Shown: positions 1 through 7,651, counted from the first letter of the stretch. The stretch: DNA of 8,453 nucleotides from Pseudomonadota bacterium (GCA_023388675.1 JAEWFU010000008.1:1-8453), one strand, 5' to 3'. A program made the numbers and translations. Notes: generated by a model from the letters alone, not told the origin.

Positions 1-745
1 CGAGCAGGATGAAGAAGCCCGGCGCCAGCACGGCGGCGATGATGAGGATCAGGTAGAGCACCGGGATCGACGACCAGATCTCGATCACGCGCTGGAAGAT
101 CAGGTCGGTCCAGCCGCCGAAATAGCCCTGCACAGCGCCGGCCGACACGCCGATGACGGCCGAGGCCAGCGTGAGCACGAGCCCGAACAGCACCGATATG
201 CGGAAACCGTAGATGATGCGCGCCAGCACGTCGCGGGCCTGATCGTCAGTGCCGAGCCAGTTCCAGTTGCCGACCGTGCAGGCGGGATCTGCGGTGCCTT
301 CGAAATAGCGGCCGCAGCGCGTCTCCGCGTCATAGAGCCATGAGGGTTTGGCCGGCGCGGATTCGGGGATGTCGTTGTTGACGGTGCGGTAGGAATAGCG
401 GATCGGCGGCCAGATCAGCCAGCCATTGGCTTCTATCTCCTCGCTGATGATCGGATCGCGATAATCGGTGACGGCGAGGAAGCCGCCGAACTTCTCTTCG
501 GGGTAGTCGACAAGGACGGGGAACAGGATCTCGCCCTTGTAGGAGGCGATGATCGGCTTGTCGTTGGCGATGAACTCGGCAAACAGCGAGAGCCCAAACA
601 GGACCAGGAAAATCCAGAGCGACCAGTAGCCGCGCCGGTTGGCCTTGAAGTTCTGCCAGCGGCGCTGGTTCAGCGGCGACAGCCAGGGCCGCGCCGTGCG
701 CTCGCGCACCTTCTCGACTTCGCCCTTGGCAATGATGTCTGACAT
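1..745 (-). CDS. yejE: Peptide ABC transporter permease YejE, C-terminus cut by window edge
   Basis: Inner-membrane permease of the Yej oligopeptide importer; it pairs with YejB to form the channel. The first 248 residues are visible, of a family length of roughly 340-380. The N-terminal part (SPLNQRRWQNFKANRRGYWS, about residues 24-43) closely matches E. coli YejE. A first membrane segment lies at about 42-61, followed by a periplasmic stretch. The family motif NWLGTD at 162-167 opens the BPD_transp_1 domain, and further membrane segments follow at about 180-205 and from 229. Relative to E. coli YejE as I remember it, about 24 extra residues precede NWLGTD and contain Cys144 and Cys156. The ATG abuts the yejB stop (TAG, then ATG). 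A GGGAGG ribosome-binding site lies at 751-756 inside the end of yejB, which implies translational coupling. The family assignment is secure. The missing part should hold the rest of the permease domain and its EAA loop. Confidence 0.95.
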   Translation of the reverse strand, partial: MSDIIAKGEVEKVRERTARPWLSPLNQRRWQNFKANRRGYWSLWIFLVLFGLSLFAEFIANDKPIIASYKGEILFPVLVDYPEEKFGGFLAVTDYRDPIISEEIEANGWLIWPPIRYSYRTVNNDIPESAPAKPSWLYDAETRCGRYFEGTADPACTVGNWNWLGTDDQARDVLARIIYGFRISVLFGLVLTLASAVIGVSAGAVQGYFGGWTDLIFQRVIEIWSSIPVLYLILIIAAVLAPGFFILL

Positions 746-1837
746 CTAGACCTCCCGCCTTTCGAAATCGATCCGCGGATCGATCAGCGTGTAGGTGAGG
801 TCGGAGAGGAGGCTGACGAACAGGCCGATCAGCGAGAAAATGTAGAGGGTGGCGAACACCACCGCATAGTCGCGGTCTAGCACGGAACGGAAGCCGAGCA
901 GACCCAGCCCGTCGAGCGAGAAGATGTTCTCGATCAGCAGCGACCCAGTGAAGAAGGCGGAGATGAACGCGCCCGGAAAACCGGCGATGATGATGAGCAT
1001 GGCGTTGCGGAAGACGTGGCCGTAGAGCACCTGCCGTTCGGACAGGCCCTTGGCCCGCGCCGTGACGACATATTGCTTGCGGATCTCGTCGAGGAACGAA
1101 TTCTTGGTGAGCAGGGTCGTGGTGGCAAAGGCCGACAGCACCATTGCCGTCAGCGGCAATGCCAGATGCCAGAAATAGTCGAGGATGCGCTCGGGCCACG
1201 ACAGGTCGCCCCAGTTCTCGGAGGTGAGCCCGCGCAGCGGGAACCAGTCGAAGAACGAGCCGCCGGCAAACAGCACCATCAGGAGGATGGCGAACAGAAA
1301 GCCGGGTATTGCATAGCCGACGATGACGATGCCGCTGGTCCAGATGTCGAAGGCGGTGCCGTCCTTGACCGCCTTGCGGATGCCGAGCGGTATCGAGATC
1401 GCATAGGAGATCAGCGTGATCCAGAGGCCCAGCGAGATCGACACCGGCATCTTCTCTATGATGAGGTCGATGACCGAGATGTCGCGGAAATAGCTCTCGC
1501 CGAAATCGAAGCGGGCATAGTTCCACAGCATGTTGAAGAAGCGTTCGAGCGGCGGCTTGTCGAAGCCGAACTGCTTTTCGAGCTGGGCGATGAAGGCGGG
1601 GTCCAGCCCCTGCGCGCCGCGATATTTGTAGTCGCCGCCGGCATCGAAGTTCTGCGAGACGTCCGCCCCGCCGCCGGAGAGGCGATCGGTGGCGCCGCCG
1701 CCGTCGCCGGTCATGCGCGCGATCACCTGTTCTACCGGCCCGCCGGGCGCGAACTGGATGACGATGAAGGTGATCGCCATGATGCCGAACAGCGTCGGGA
1801 TCATCAGCAGCAGGCGGCGGAGGATATAGGCGCCCAT
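746..1837 (-). CDS. yejB: Peptide ABC transporter permease YejB
   Basis: Inner-membrane permease subunit of the Yej oligopeptide importer. In E. coli this system takes up microcin C and peptides. The protein has 363 residues, almost exactly the length of E. coli YejB, and is similar along its whole length. The start [20 protein letters not shown] is the typical DppB/OppB-like N-terminus with the first membrane segment at about 9-29. A periplasmic region follows (to about 132), with the landmarks APGGPV (30-35) and YARFDFGES (107-115). The BPD_transp_1 domain covers about 133-355. Its EAA loop, which contacts the ATPase, is visible around 259-279 ([21 protein letters not shown]). A glycine-rich stretch lies at 44-68 in the periplasmic loop. 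The start has a good ribosome-binding site (AAGGA, 1843-1847, 5 bases away). A 67-base gap separates it from the upstream binding-protein gene, with no terminator visible in it. Confidence 0.96.
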   Translation of the reverse strand: MGAYILRRLLLMIPTLFGIMAITFIVIQFAPGGPVEQVIARMTGDGGGATDRLSGGGADVSQNFDAGGDYKYRGAQGLDPAFIAQLEKQFGFDKPPLERFFNMLWNYARFDFGESYFRDISVIDLIIEKMPVSISLGLWITLISYAISIPLGIRKAVKDGTAFDIWTSGIVIVGYAIPGFLFAILLMVLFAGGSFFDWFPLRGLTSENWGDLSWPERILDYFWHLALPLTAMVLSAFATTTLLTKNSFLDEIRKQYVVTARAKGLSERQVLYGHVFRNAMLIIIAGFPGAFISAFFTGSLLIENIFSLDGLGLLGFRSVLDRDYAVVFATLYIFSLIGLFVSLLSDLTYTLIDPRIDFERREV

Positions 1838-1904
1838 CAGTTTCCTTCGGGTTTCGAGCTGGACACGTCTGTAACCGGCTTTGTCATCACATGGGAAGCT
1901 TGCG

Positions 1905-3782
1905 TCAGCCGGTCATGCCGGTGGCCTGGACCTTGTCCGGGCGCGTCCACCATGTGTCGAGCACGCCGGTGGCATATTTGGGGCTGACCGCGGGGCGGTC
2001 GTAATAGTCCCAGTATGCGAGCCAGCGCGCGGCCTTGTGCCACTGGAAGACCACGTAGTGCTCGGCGCGGATGATCCGGTCGAGCACGCGCGTGGCGATG
2101 GTGAATTCCTCCTGCGTCTTCGCCGCGATGATCTTCTCCAGTACGGCGTCGATGGCGGGATTGGCCATGCCGGCCATGTTGAACGAGCCCGGCGAATTGG
2201 CGCTGACCGAGCCGAACACCTGCCTGATGAAGCGCGACGGGAAGAGCGACATGGTGAATCGCGACACCACCATGTCGAAATCGAACTCGCGCAGCCGCAG
2301 CGAATATTGCGCGGCGTCCACGATGCGGTAGCTGGCGCGGATGCCGAGCTGGCCGAGATTGCGGATAAAGGCGTTGTGGTGCGGCTCAAACGAGTCCGAA
2401 TTTCCGAGAAACTCGATCGTAAGCTGCTCGCCGGAAGGCAGCAGCAGGCGGCGGCCATCGAGCTTGCACCCGGCCTCGGTGAACATCGCCAGTGCAGCGC
2501 GCATCTGGTTGCGGTCGCGGCCGCTGCCGTCGGTGACGGGCGCGACATAGGGTTCCTCGAAGACCTCCGGCGGAAGCTCGTCGCGAAACGGCTCCAGCAG
2601 CGCAAGTTCCGCCTCGTTCGGCAGGCCCGACGCCTTGTTGTCCGACTTCTCGAAGAAGGAATTGGAGCGCTCGTAAAGGCCGTACATGATGTTGGCGTTC
2701 GTCCATTCGAAATCGAACAGCATGCCGATGGCCTGGCGGATGCGCCGGTCCGCGAACTTTTCCCGGCGGGTGTTGAAGAACCAGCCCTGGCCGCCGGAGG
2801 GTGTTTCGTCGGGATAGTCCTCGATCTTGACCCTGCCGTCGTTGATCGCCGGGAAATTGTAGTCCGTCGCCCAGTTGCGGGAGGTGAATTCTTCCCTGAA
2901 GAGGATGTTGCCGCCCTTGAACGCCTCGAAGGAGGCGGTCCTGTCGCGATAATATTCGTAGCGGATGCGGTCGAAATTGTAGCGCCCGACCATGACCGGG
3001 CGCTTCACCGCCCAATGGTCGGCGACCCGGTCGAACTCGATGAAACTGCCGAAATTGAAGCGGCCGACACGATAAGGCCCGGAACCTAGTGGCGCCTGCG
3101 AGAGCGTTGCCTGGAAATCGCGGCCTTCCCACCAGCTTTCGGAAAAGATCGGCGCGCCGGCGACGGTCAGCAGGACCGATATGCCGGCATCCGCCTTGAG
3201 CGTCACCGAGATCGTGCGCTCGTCCGGGGTTTCCATCGTCTCGACTTCGCGCAGCGTGCTGGCGATGTTTTCATGGCCGAGGTCGCGCAGCGTCGTCAGG
3301 GTGAAGAGGACGTCCGAGGCCTTGATCGGCGTGCCGTCGTGGAAGGCGGCGTCCGGATGCAGCGTGAAGCGCCATGTCAGCCTATCCTCGCTGACGACGA
3401 CGGTCTCGGCCGCATAACCGTACATCGAGCTGGTCTCGTCGGACGAACTCGCCAGCAGCGACGCGTAGGTGAGGTCCATGCCGAATGCCGCGTTGCCACG
3501 AAGCACGTGCATGTTGAGCGTGTCGAACGTGTCGAAGTTCTGGTTGAAGATGCGCACCGGCGACTGGGTGACGATGCGCCCGCCACTGGGCGCATCCGGG
3601 TTCACATAGTCGAAATGCGCGAAGTCGGGTCCGTATTTCAGGTCGCCGAAGACGGATATGCCGTGAAGCGGTGTGCCCGTCGGCAACTGGGCGAAGGCGT
3701 CGCGAACCAGCAGGGGCGCCGCGAACGCCGCCCCGCCCAGCGCAAGGAACTCGCGCCGGGCAATCATTCCACCGGCCTTCAT
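1905..3782 (-). CDS. yejA: YejA-type periplasmic peptide-binding protein, Tat-exported paralog
   Basis: Extracellular solute-binding protein, family 5 (SBP_bac_5), of the YejA branch. It should capture oligopeptides in the periplasm and pass them to YejB/YejE. The protein has 625 residues. The N-terminus is a twin-arginine signal: RREFLALGG at 9-17, a hydrophobic core, and likely cleavage after AFA (29-31). This suggests export in folded form. Family landmarks are NPDAPSGG (61-68), the SBP_bac_5 signature region around 145-160 ([16 protein letters not shown]), and further on [14 protein letters not shown] and VGRYNFDR. The ATG at 3782 overlaps the TGA of the upstream paralog (ATGA) and has GAGGAG 5 bases ahead (3788-3793). 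The open frame continues to 4103, but that part lies inside the upstream gene and is not a plausible start. An ATG at 3767 would also keep the Tat motif. In two-copy rhizobial loci this gene and its neighbour are called yejA1/yejA2; I cannot tell which number applies. Confidence 0.92.
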   Translation of the reverse strand: MKAGGMIARREFLALGGAAFAAPLLVRDAFAQLPTGTPLHGISVFGDLKYGPDFAHFDYVNPDAPSGGRIVTQSPVRIFNQNFDTFDTLNMHVLRGNAAFGMDLTYASLLASSSDETSSMYGYAAETVVVSEDRLTWRFTLHPDAAFHDGTPIKASDVLFTLTTLRDLGHENIASTLREVETMETPDERTISVTLKADAGISVLLTVAGAPIFSESWWEGRDFQATLSQAPLGSGPYRVGRFNFGSFIEFDRVADHWAVKRPVMVGRYNFDRIRYEYYRDRTASFEAFKGGNILFREEFTSRNWATDYNFPAINDGRVKIEDYPDETPSGGQGWFFNTRREKFADRRIRQAIGMLFDFEWTNANIMYGLYERSNSFFEKSDNKASGLPNEAELALLEPFRDELPPEVFEEPYVAPVTDGSGRDRNQMRAALAMFTEAGCKLDGRRLLLPSGEQLTIEFLGNSDSFEPHHNAFIRNLGQLGIRASYRIVDAAQYSLRLREFDFDMVVSRFTMSLFPSRFIRQVFGSVSANSPGSFNMAGMANPAIDAVLEKIIAAKTQEEFTIATRVLDRIIRAEHYVVFQWHKAARWLAYWDYYDRPAVSPKYATGVLDTWWTRPDKVQATGMTG

Positions 3783-5656
3783 TGCGTCTCCTCGAAGCTG
3801 CGTTCGATCGCCTTTTCCTGGTCGGGACGAATCCACCAGGATTCGACGTCCACGCCGACATAGGAGGGCTGTTCTTCGGGGATGCCGAACTTGTTCCAGT
3901 AGGCGACCCACACCTCGGAGTTGTGGAACTGCGGAACGTAGTAATAGCCCCACAGGAGAACACGATCGAGGGCGTGGGTGGCGGCGATCAGCTCCTCGCG
4001 ATCCTTGGCGAAGATGACGCGCTCGATCAGCTTGTCGACGGCCGGGTCCTTGATGCCGGCATAGTTGCGGGTGTCGGGAAGGTCGGCGGCCTCCGAACCC
4101 CAATATTCCCGCTGCTCGTTGCCGGGCGACTGCGACTGCATCATCAGGCCGGTGATGACGTCGAAGTCGTAATCGCGCACGCGGTTCACATACTGGCTGC
4201 TGTCGACGATGCGAAGGGAGGCATCGATGCCCAGCCGCCGCAGCGTGTTGATATAGGGGCCGGTCAGGCGCTCGCTGTCGGGGTTGAACGAAAGGAATTC
4301 GATGCGGAAAGGCTCGCCCTTCTCGTTGACCAGTTGCCTGCCCTGCTGGCGCCAGCCCGCCTCGGCCAGCAGTTGCGAAGCGCGGCGGAGATGGTCGCGC
4401 TGTGCCTCGCGGTTGTCATAGACCGGCAGCTTGAATTCCTCGGTGAAGACCTCCGGCGGCACCTCGTCGCGGACGGTTTCGAGGATTTCGAGCTCCAGCC
4501 CCTCGGGCAGGCCGCTGGACGCCAGTTCGCCACCTTCGAAGAAGCTGTCGGTGCGCGCATAGAGCCCGTGGAACTGGACCCGGTTGAGGCTCTCGAAATC
4601 GTAGGCGAGGGTCAGTGCCTCGCGCACCCGCCTGTCCTGGAATTGCGGACGCCGCGTGTTGAGCGCGAAGCCTTGCATCGGCTCGCCCGAGGTCGTTTCG
4701 TAGGTGCGCTTGACCACGTCGCCGCGCTCGAAGGCGGGGAAGTTGTATTCCGACGCCCAGCGCGACGCGCGGTTTTCGATACGGATATCGTGGAGACCAC
4801 CCTTGGTGAACGCCTGCCAGGCGGCGTTTTCATCCTGGATGTAGGTGTATTTGCGTCGGTCGAAATTGTAGCGTCCGACATTCACCGGCAGGTCTTGCGC
4901 CCAGTAGTCCTCGACGCGTTTCCAGGTGATGTCGGAGCCGGGACGGAAGGTCTCTATCTTGTAGGGGCCGGAGCCGAGGGGCGGCTCCAGCGTCGGCTGG
5001 GTGAAGTCGCGCTTCTGGCCCTGCGCGTTCTCGCCCTCCCACCAGTGCTTCGGCAGGATGGGCAGGTCGCCCATGATGTGCGGCAGCTCGCGGTTTCCGG
5101 CCTGGTCGAACTTGAACTCGACCTCGTGGTCGGAGAGCGCAACGGCTTCGGTGACGTTGACGTAGTAGCGGTTGTGGACCTGGCTGTGCTGCTTGAGCAT
5201 GTCGAAGGACCAGACGACGTCCTCCGCCGTTATCGGTTTCCCGTCGTGCCAGCGCGCATCGGGATCGATCCGGTAGGTGGCTGAGGAATAGTCATCCGGA
5301 TATTTGAAGGCCTCGGCGATGAGCGCATGGCTGGTGCCGGGGTCGGCGATCGACTGCTGCATCAGCGTTTCCCACAGCAGGCCGCCGAAATAGTTGAGGC
5401 CGGCTGCCGCCGTGCCGCGCACGATGAACGGATTGAAGCTGTCGAAGGTGCCCGACGTCACCGTATTCAGCGTGCCGCCTTTAGGGGCATCGGGGTTGAC
5501 GTGGTCGTAGCGTTCGAAGGCCTCGGTCTCGGCTGCTTCGCTGATCAGGGAGGAAGTGGTGCGCCATTCGGGTTCCTCCTGCGCCCCGGCCGCGCCGGTC
5601 AGCGCGGCTGTCGCGATCAACGAAAGAGCCAGAGTACGAAAGCGCTTCAATCCCAT
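3779..5656 (-). CDS. yejA: YejA-type periplasmic peptide-binding protein, Sec-exported paralog, first gene of the operon
   Basis: Family 5 solute-binding protein (SBP_bac_5, YejA branch), a paralog of the next gene in the operon and of the same length (625 residues). The N-terminus MGLKRFRTLALSLIATAALT followed by GAAGA^QEE is a Sec signal peptide, with no twin-arginine Phe/Leu motif and no lipobox cysteine. Landmarks are NPDAPKGG (54-61), ARWHDGKPITAEDVVWS (134-150), and later [26 protein letters not shown] and RRVREALTLAYDFE. These align with the paralog along the whole chain, though many positions differ. I prefer the ATG at 5656 because GAGGA (5661-5665) sits 4 bases ahead. An in-frame TTG at 5671 has no visible ribosome-binding site. 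The stop TGA overlaps the start of the downstream paralog. In Brucella and Sinorhizobium the Yej system is linked to resistance to host antimicrobial peptides. That role here is inference from homology. Confidence 0.93.
   Translation of the reverse strand: MGLKRFRTLALSLIATAALTGAAGAQEEPEWRTTSSLISEAAETEAFERYDHVNPDAPKGGTLNTVTSGTFDSFNPFIVRGTAAAGLNYFGGLLWETLMQQSIADPGTSHALIAEAFKYPDDYSSATYRIDPDARWHDGKPITAEDVVWSFDMLKQHSQVHNRYYVNVTEAVALSDHEVEFKFDQAGNRELPHIMGDLPILPKHWWEGENAQGQKRDFTQPTLEPPLGSGPYKIETFRPGSDITWKRVEDYWAQDLPVNVGRYNFDRRKYTYIQDENAAWQAFTKGGLHDIRIENRASRWASEYNFPAFERGDVVKRTYETTSGEPMQGFALNTRRPQFQDRRVREALTLAYDFESLNRVQFHGLYARTDSFFEGGELASSGLPEGLELEILETVRDEVPPEVFTEEFKLPVYDNREAQRDHLRRASQLLAEAGWRQQGRQLVNEKGEPFRIEFLSFNPDSERLTGPYINTLRRLGIDASLRIVDSSQYVNRVRDYDFDVITGLMMQSQSPGNEQREYWGSEAADLPDTRNYAGIKDPAVDKLIERVIFAKDREELIAATHALDRVLLWGYYYVPQFHNSEVWVAYWNKFGIPEEQPSYVGVDVESWWIRPDQEKAIERSFEETQ
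3788..3793 (-). promoter_or_regulatory. Ribosome-binding site that fixes the start of the Tat-exported YejA paralog
   Basis: On the minus strand GAGGAG lies 5 bases before the ATG at 3782, inside the last codons of the upstream paralog. It supports the ATGA overlap start over the alternatives at 3767 and further upstream. It also indicates re-initiation or coupled translation. Confidence 0.75.
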
Positions 5657-5660
5657 GCCA

Positions 5661-5665
5661 TCCTC
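5661..5665 (-). promoter_or_regulatory. Ribosome-binding site that fixes the start of the Sec-exported YejA paralog
   Basis: GAGGA on the minus strand stands 4 bases before the ATG at 5656. The upstream in-frame TTG (5671) has no such element. The spacing is slightly short, so the call is moderate. Confidence 0.55.
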
Positions 5666-5702
5666 GTTCAACGTGTGGTTCGCGAATTCCTAAACTAGCC
5701 TT

Positions 5703-5749
5703 TGCGGCGCATATGAAAACCCTGCGCGGGCAAGTTTCCACGCGCCGCA
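5703..5749. repeat. 8-base inverted repeat in the yej leader region
   Basis: TGCGGCGC at 5703-5710 is the exact reverse complement of GCGCCGCA at 5742-5749, with 31 bases between the arms. It lies between the cytochrome terminator and the first yejA gene, where the yej promoter must be. It could be an operator. At this GC content a chance match of 8 bases is also plausible. No convincing -35/-10 pair for yej is visible nearby; a weak candidate -10 is TAGTTT on the minus strand at about 5691-5696. Confidence 0.3.
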
Positions 5750-5757
5750 GATTAACA

Positions 5758-5784
5758 AAAAAGCCGGGCGAAACCCGGCTTTTT
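5758..5784 (-). terminator. Rho-independent terminator after the cytochrome gene, symmetrical enough to work both ways
   Basis: GCCGGG (5763-5768) and CCCGGC (5774-5779) form a perfect 6-bp GC stem around the 5-base loop CGAAA. It is flanked by an A run (5757-5762) and a T run (5780-5784) that extend the stem by A-T pairs. Read on the minus strand it gives stem plus T tract, 24 bases after the stop of the cytochrome gene. It therefore ends that transcript and shields the yej operon that follows on the same strand. The A run on the other side would allow termination from the plus strand too, but no plus-strand gene lies to its left. Confidence 0.92.
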
Positions 5785-5808
5785 CGTGATGCTGAGATTA
5801 CATCTTCG

Positions 5809-6696
5809 TCATTGTTGTACGGGGCGCTCTTCTTCACCAGGCGTTTCCGTGCCGGCGTCTTCGCCAGCACCGGTCTCCGGCGAGGCGGCGGTGCCGTCGT
5901 CCTGCGTTTCGGGCTGGGGAGCCGCCTCGCCCTGTTCGGCCGGAGCGGCATCCGCGGGCGCTTCCTCAGCCGGTGCGGCTTCGCCTTCAGCCGGCGCTTC
6001 CTCGGCGGGGGCAGCCTGCTCGTCCGCGGGCGCAGCACCTTCCTCGGCGGGAGCGGCGGCGCCGTCGTCGCCTTCAGCGGGAGCTGCTTCGCCTTCGGCC
6101 GGCGCGGCTGCGCCATCCTCGCCATCGGCAGGCGCTGCCTCCTCGGCTGCGACTTCCGGCAGCGGAGCCGGATCGGCCGAGAGCGTGCGCAGATAGGCGA
6201 TCAGGTTCGCTTCTTCTTCCGGGTTCTTGATGCCGGCGAAAGCCATGGCGGTGCCGGAGACGTAGGAGCGCGGCGCCTTGAGGAACTCGCTCAGGTGATC
6301 GTAGTCCCACACCACCGAGCCGCCTTCGGAAAAGTCGCGCATGCCGGCGGAGTAGCTGAAGCCTTCATGGCTGGCGATCGGCCTGTTAATGATGTCCCAG
6401 AGGTTGGGGCCGACCTTGTTGGCGCCGCCTTCCTCGGGCGTGTGACAGGCCTGGCACTTGCGGAAGGCCGCTTCGCCGGCGGCGGCGTCGGCCGTCTGCA
6501 GCAGTTCGGCGATCGACGGGCCAGCCTCGGCCGGTTCCGCGCCGCCCGCTTCCTGCTCCACCACCTCGATGGCGTAGCCGGGGGTTTCCGGTGCGTGGGT
6601 AGCGAAGATGGAATCGGACACAATGCTGACCGAAAAGACCACGAACGCCACCGCGAGAAACGCGCCGATCAGCTTGTTGAGTTCAAACGAATCCAT
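5809..6696 (-). CDS. cycM: Membrane-anchored cytochrome c (CycM type) with long acidic Ala/Pro/Glu tail
   Basis: Class I c-type cytochrome anchored in the inner membrane with the haem domain in the periplasm. In Bradyrhizobium, CycM carries electrons from the bc1 complex to the aa3 oxidase. Reading from the ATG at 6696 (295 residues), MDSFELNK is the family-like start. An uncleaved membrane anchor lies at about 9-31 and a short linker at about 35-60. The cytochrome fold spans about 62-175, with haem motif CQACH (81-85), GPNLW (96-100) and the axial-ligand region GTAMAFAGI (Met151). Residues from about 178 to 295 are low-complexity repeats of the AAPAEGE/EEAPAE kind, which makes the protein about 110 residues longer than the CycM I recall. 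A GTG one codon upstream (6699) is also possible; AAGGGAG would be better spaced for that codon. A terminator follows 24 bases after the stop. Confidence 0.92.
   Translation of the reverse strand: MDSFELNKLIGAFLAVAFVVFSVSIVSDSIFATHAPETPGYAIEVVEQEAGGAEPAEAGPSIAELLQTADAAAGEAAFRKCQACHTPEEGGANKVGPNLWDIINRPIASHEGFSYSAGMRDFSEGGSVVWDYDHLSEFLKAPRSYVSGTAMAFAGIKNPEEEANLIAYLRTLSADPAPLPEVAAEEAAPADGEDGAAAPAEGEAAPAEGDDGAAAPAEEGAAPADEQAAPAEEAPAEGEAAPAEEAPADAAPAEQGEAAPQPETQDDGTAASPETGAGEDAGTETPGEEERPVQQ
5917..6144 (-). repeat. Degenerate in-frame repeats encoding the Ala/Pro/Glu tail of the cytochrome
   Basis: This part of the cytochrome gene encodes about residues 185-260 and is built from variants of units such as [17 protein letters not shown] and EEAPAE. 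The DNA shows matching near-repeats on the plus strand, for example gcttcgccttc followed by agccggcg or ggccggcg, and cttcctcggcggg. Codons vary between copies, so the repeats are old or under selection at the protein level rather than a fresh slippage product. Confidence 0.75.
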
Positions 6697-6798
6697 CACT
6701 TATCCGAGGCTCCCTTGTCCGACCGCTCCGTCGGGCTTGCCCCCTTCTCGTGCGCAAGCCACATCCCCCGTGCGGTAGATGCCGGTGAAATCGCGCGG

Positions 6799-6827
6799 AA
6801 ACTAGGTCTTTTGCTCGGTCCTTGCAA
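6799..6827 (-). promoter_or_regulatory. Weak candidate promoter for the cytochrome gene
   Basis: On the minus strand, TTGCAA (6822-6827) followed by 17 bases and TAGTTT (6799-6804) resembles a sigma-70 -35/-10 pair, with 4 and 3 matches of six to the consensus. It would give a leader of about 95 bases. It overlaps the kdsB promoter candidate, so only one may be real. Confidence 0.25.
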
Positions 6828-6837
6828 CACATATAAG
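6809..6837 (+). promoter_or_regulatory. Candidate promoter for kdsB-pheA
   Basis: TATAAG (6832-6837) matches five of six -10 consensus bases. Seventeen bases upstream is TTTTGC (6809-6814), a poor -35; TTGCTC at 6811-6816 with 15-base spacing is an alternative. Transcription would start near 6844, about 67 bases before the kdsB ATG. Confidence 0.35.
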
Positions 6838-6910
6838 GGCACTTCCCAGTGAGACCTTTTGCCACTCGGGAATGCCCTCGCCATTCGCGCCGGAGACCCG
6901 TTTCCCTGCC

Positions 6911-7651
6911 ATGTCCATCCTTGTCCTGATCCCCGCGCGCATGGCGGCGACCCGTCTGCCGGGCAAGCCGCTCGCGGACATTTGCGGCCGTCCGATGATC
7001 GCGCACGTCGCCGATCGTGCGGTGGAAAGCGGCGTGGGGCGCGTGGTGGTGGCCACCGATTCGGCGGAGATTCGCGATGCCGTCGCAGCCAGCGGGCACG
7101 AGGCGGTGATGACCGACAGCGGCCACCAGTCGGGCTCGGACCGCATCTTCGAGGCGCTGCGGACATTGGACCCCGACGGCAGGGTCGAGACCGTCGTCAA
7201 CGTGCAGGGCGATCTCCCGACCGTCGAGCCGCGGATCGTGCGCGCTGCACTCGAGCCGCTTGCCGACGCCGCCGTCGACATCGCCACGCTGGGCGTCGAG
7301 ATCGTCCATGACGAGGAGCGGGCCGATCCCAATGTGGTGAAGATCGTTGGCTCGCCTGTCGAGCCGGGGCGCCTGCGCGCTCTTTATTTCACGCGCGCGA
7401 CCGCACCATGGGGCGAGGGGCCGCACTTCCATCACGTCGGTCTCTATGCCTATCGTCGCGCCGCACTCGCCCGCTTCGTCGCCCTGCCGCCCTCGACGCT
7501 GGAGAAGCGAGAGAAGCTGGAGCAGCTTCGGGCGCTGGAAGCCGGCATGCGCATCGACGCGCGCATCGTCGATGCCGTGCCGCTGGGCGTCGACACACCG
7601 CGCGACCTCGAACGCGCCCGCACGTTGATTTCACAAGGCCTGCCGAAATGA
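6911..7651 (+). CDS. kdsB: 3-deoxy-manno-octulosonate cytidylyltransferase (CMP-Kdo synthetase)
   Basis: Cytoplasmic enzyme that activates Kdo with CTP to give CMP-Kdo and pyrophosphate, the donor for the inner core of lipopolysaccharide. The protein has 246 residues, the normal KdsB size. Landmarks are the nucleotide-binding start [19 protein letters not shown] (3-21), ATD (48-50), SGSDR (74-78), NVQGD (97-101, metal-binding Asp), YFTRATAPW (159-167), HHVGLYAYR (174-182), EKLEQLR (201-207) and GVDTPRDLE (226-234, second metal-binding Asp). I chose the ATG at 6911 because the family begins just before IPAR. The open frame extends 13 codons upstream to an ATG at 6872, but those residues match nothing in the family and neither start has an ideal ribosome-binding site. 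The stop TGA overlaps the ATG of pheA. No defect is seen. Confidence 0.95.
   Translation: MSILVLIPARMAATRLPGKPLADICGRPMIAHVADRAVESGVGRVVVATDSAEIRDAVAASGHEAVMTDSGHQSGSDRIFEALRTLDPDGRVETVVNVQGDLPTVEPRIVRAALEPLADAAVDIATLGVEIVHDEERADPNVVKIVGSPVEPGRLRALYFTRATAPWGEGPHFHHVGLYAYRRAALARFVALPPSTLEKREKLEQLRALEAGMRIDARIVDAVPLGVDTPRDLERARTLISQGLPK

Larger units (their letters stand above)
6697..6910. promoter_or_regulatory. Divergent intergenic region between the cytochrome gene and kdsB
   Basis: These 214 bases contain no convincing gene and must drive transcription both ways. A small hairpin, CCGAC (6719-6723) pairing with GTCGG (6730-6734), falls in the 5' untranslated part of the cytochrome message. 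Two candidate promoters facing opposite ways overlap around 6799-6837. I see no strong operator palindrome beyond the 6-base TTGCAA (6822-6827). Confidence 0.5.

Noticed and set aside
330..1526. Minus-strand frame of about 398 codons crossing yejB and yejE
   Set aside because: It is an out-of-frame translation of the two permeases, rich in Arg, His and Pro, with no recognisable domain.
1016..3089. Plus-strand open frames (1016-1987 and 1881-3089) opposite yejB and the second yejA gene
   Set aside because: Their composition (rich in Arg, Asp, Gly, Val and Ala) is typical of antisense shadows. They lie across clearly coding minus-strand genes.
3783..4103. N-terminal extension of the second YejA paralog by 107 codons
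   Set aside because: It would lie entirely inside the upstream paralog in another frame. It would also bury the Tat signal peptide in the middle of the protein. The overlap start at 3782 has a ribosome-binding site.
3671..5284. Plus-strand open frame of about 537 codons opposite the first yejA gene
   Set aside because: It is a mirror frame of a well-recognised minus-strand gene in high-GC DNA. Its translation matches no family I know, and the opposite strand explains the region fully.
5713..6852. Plus-strand frame opposite the cytochrome, including a Ser/Ala/Gly-rich stretch that looks like a repeat protein
   Set aside because: The repetitive look is the mirror of the Ala/Pro/Glu tail repeats. 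The minus strand carries the haem motif, the membrane anchor and a terminator.
6872..6910. Thirteen-codon N-terminal extension of KdsB
   Set aside because: The residues [13 protein letters not shown] have no counterpart in the family, and the GGGA before that ATG is too close to act as a ribosome-binding site.
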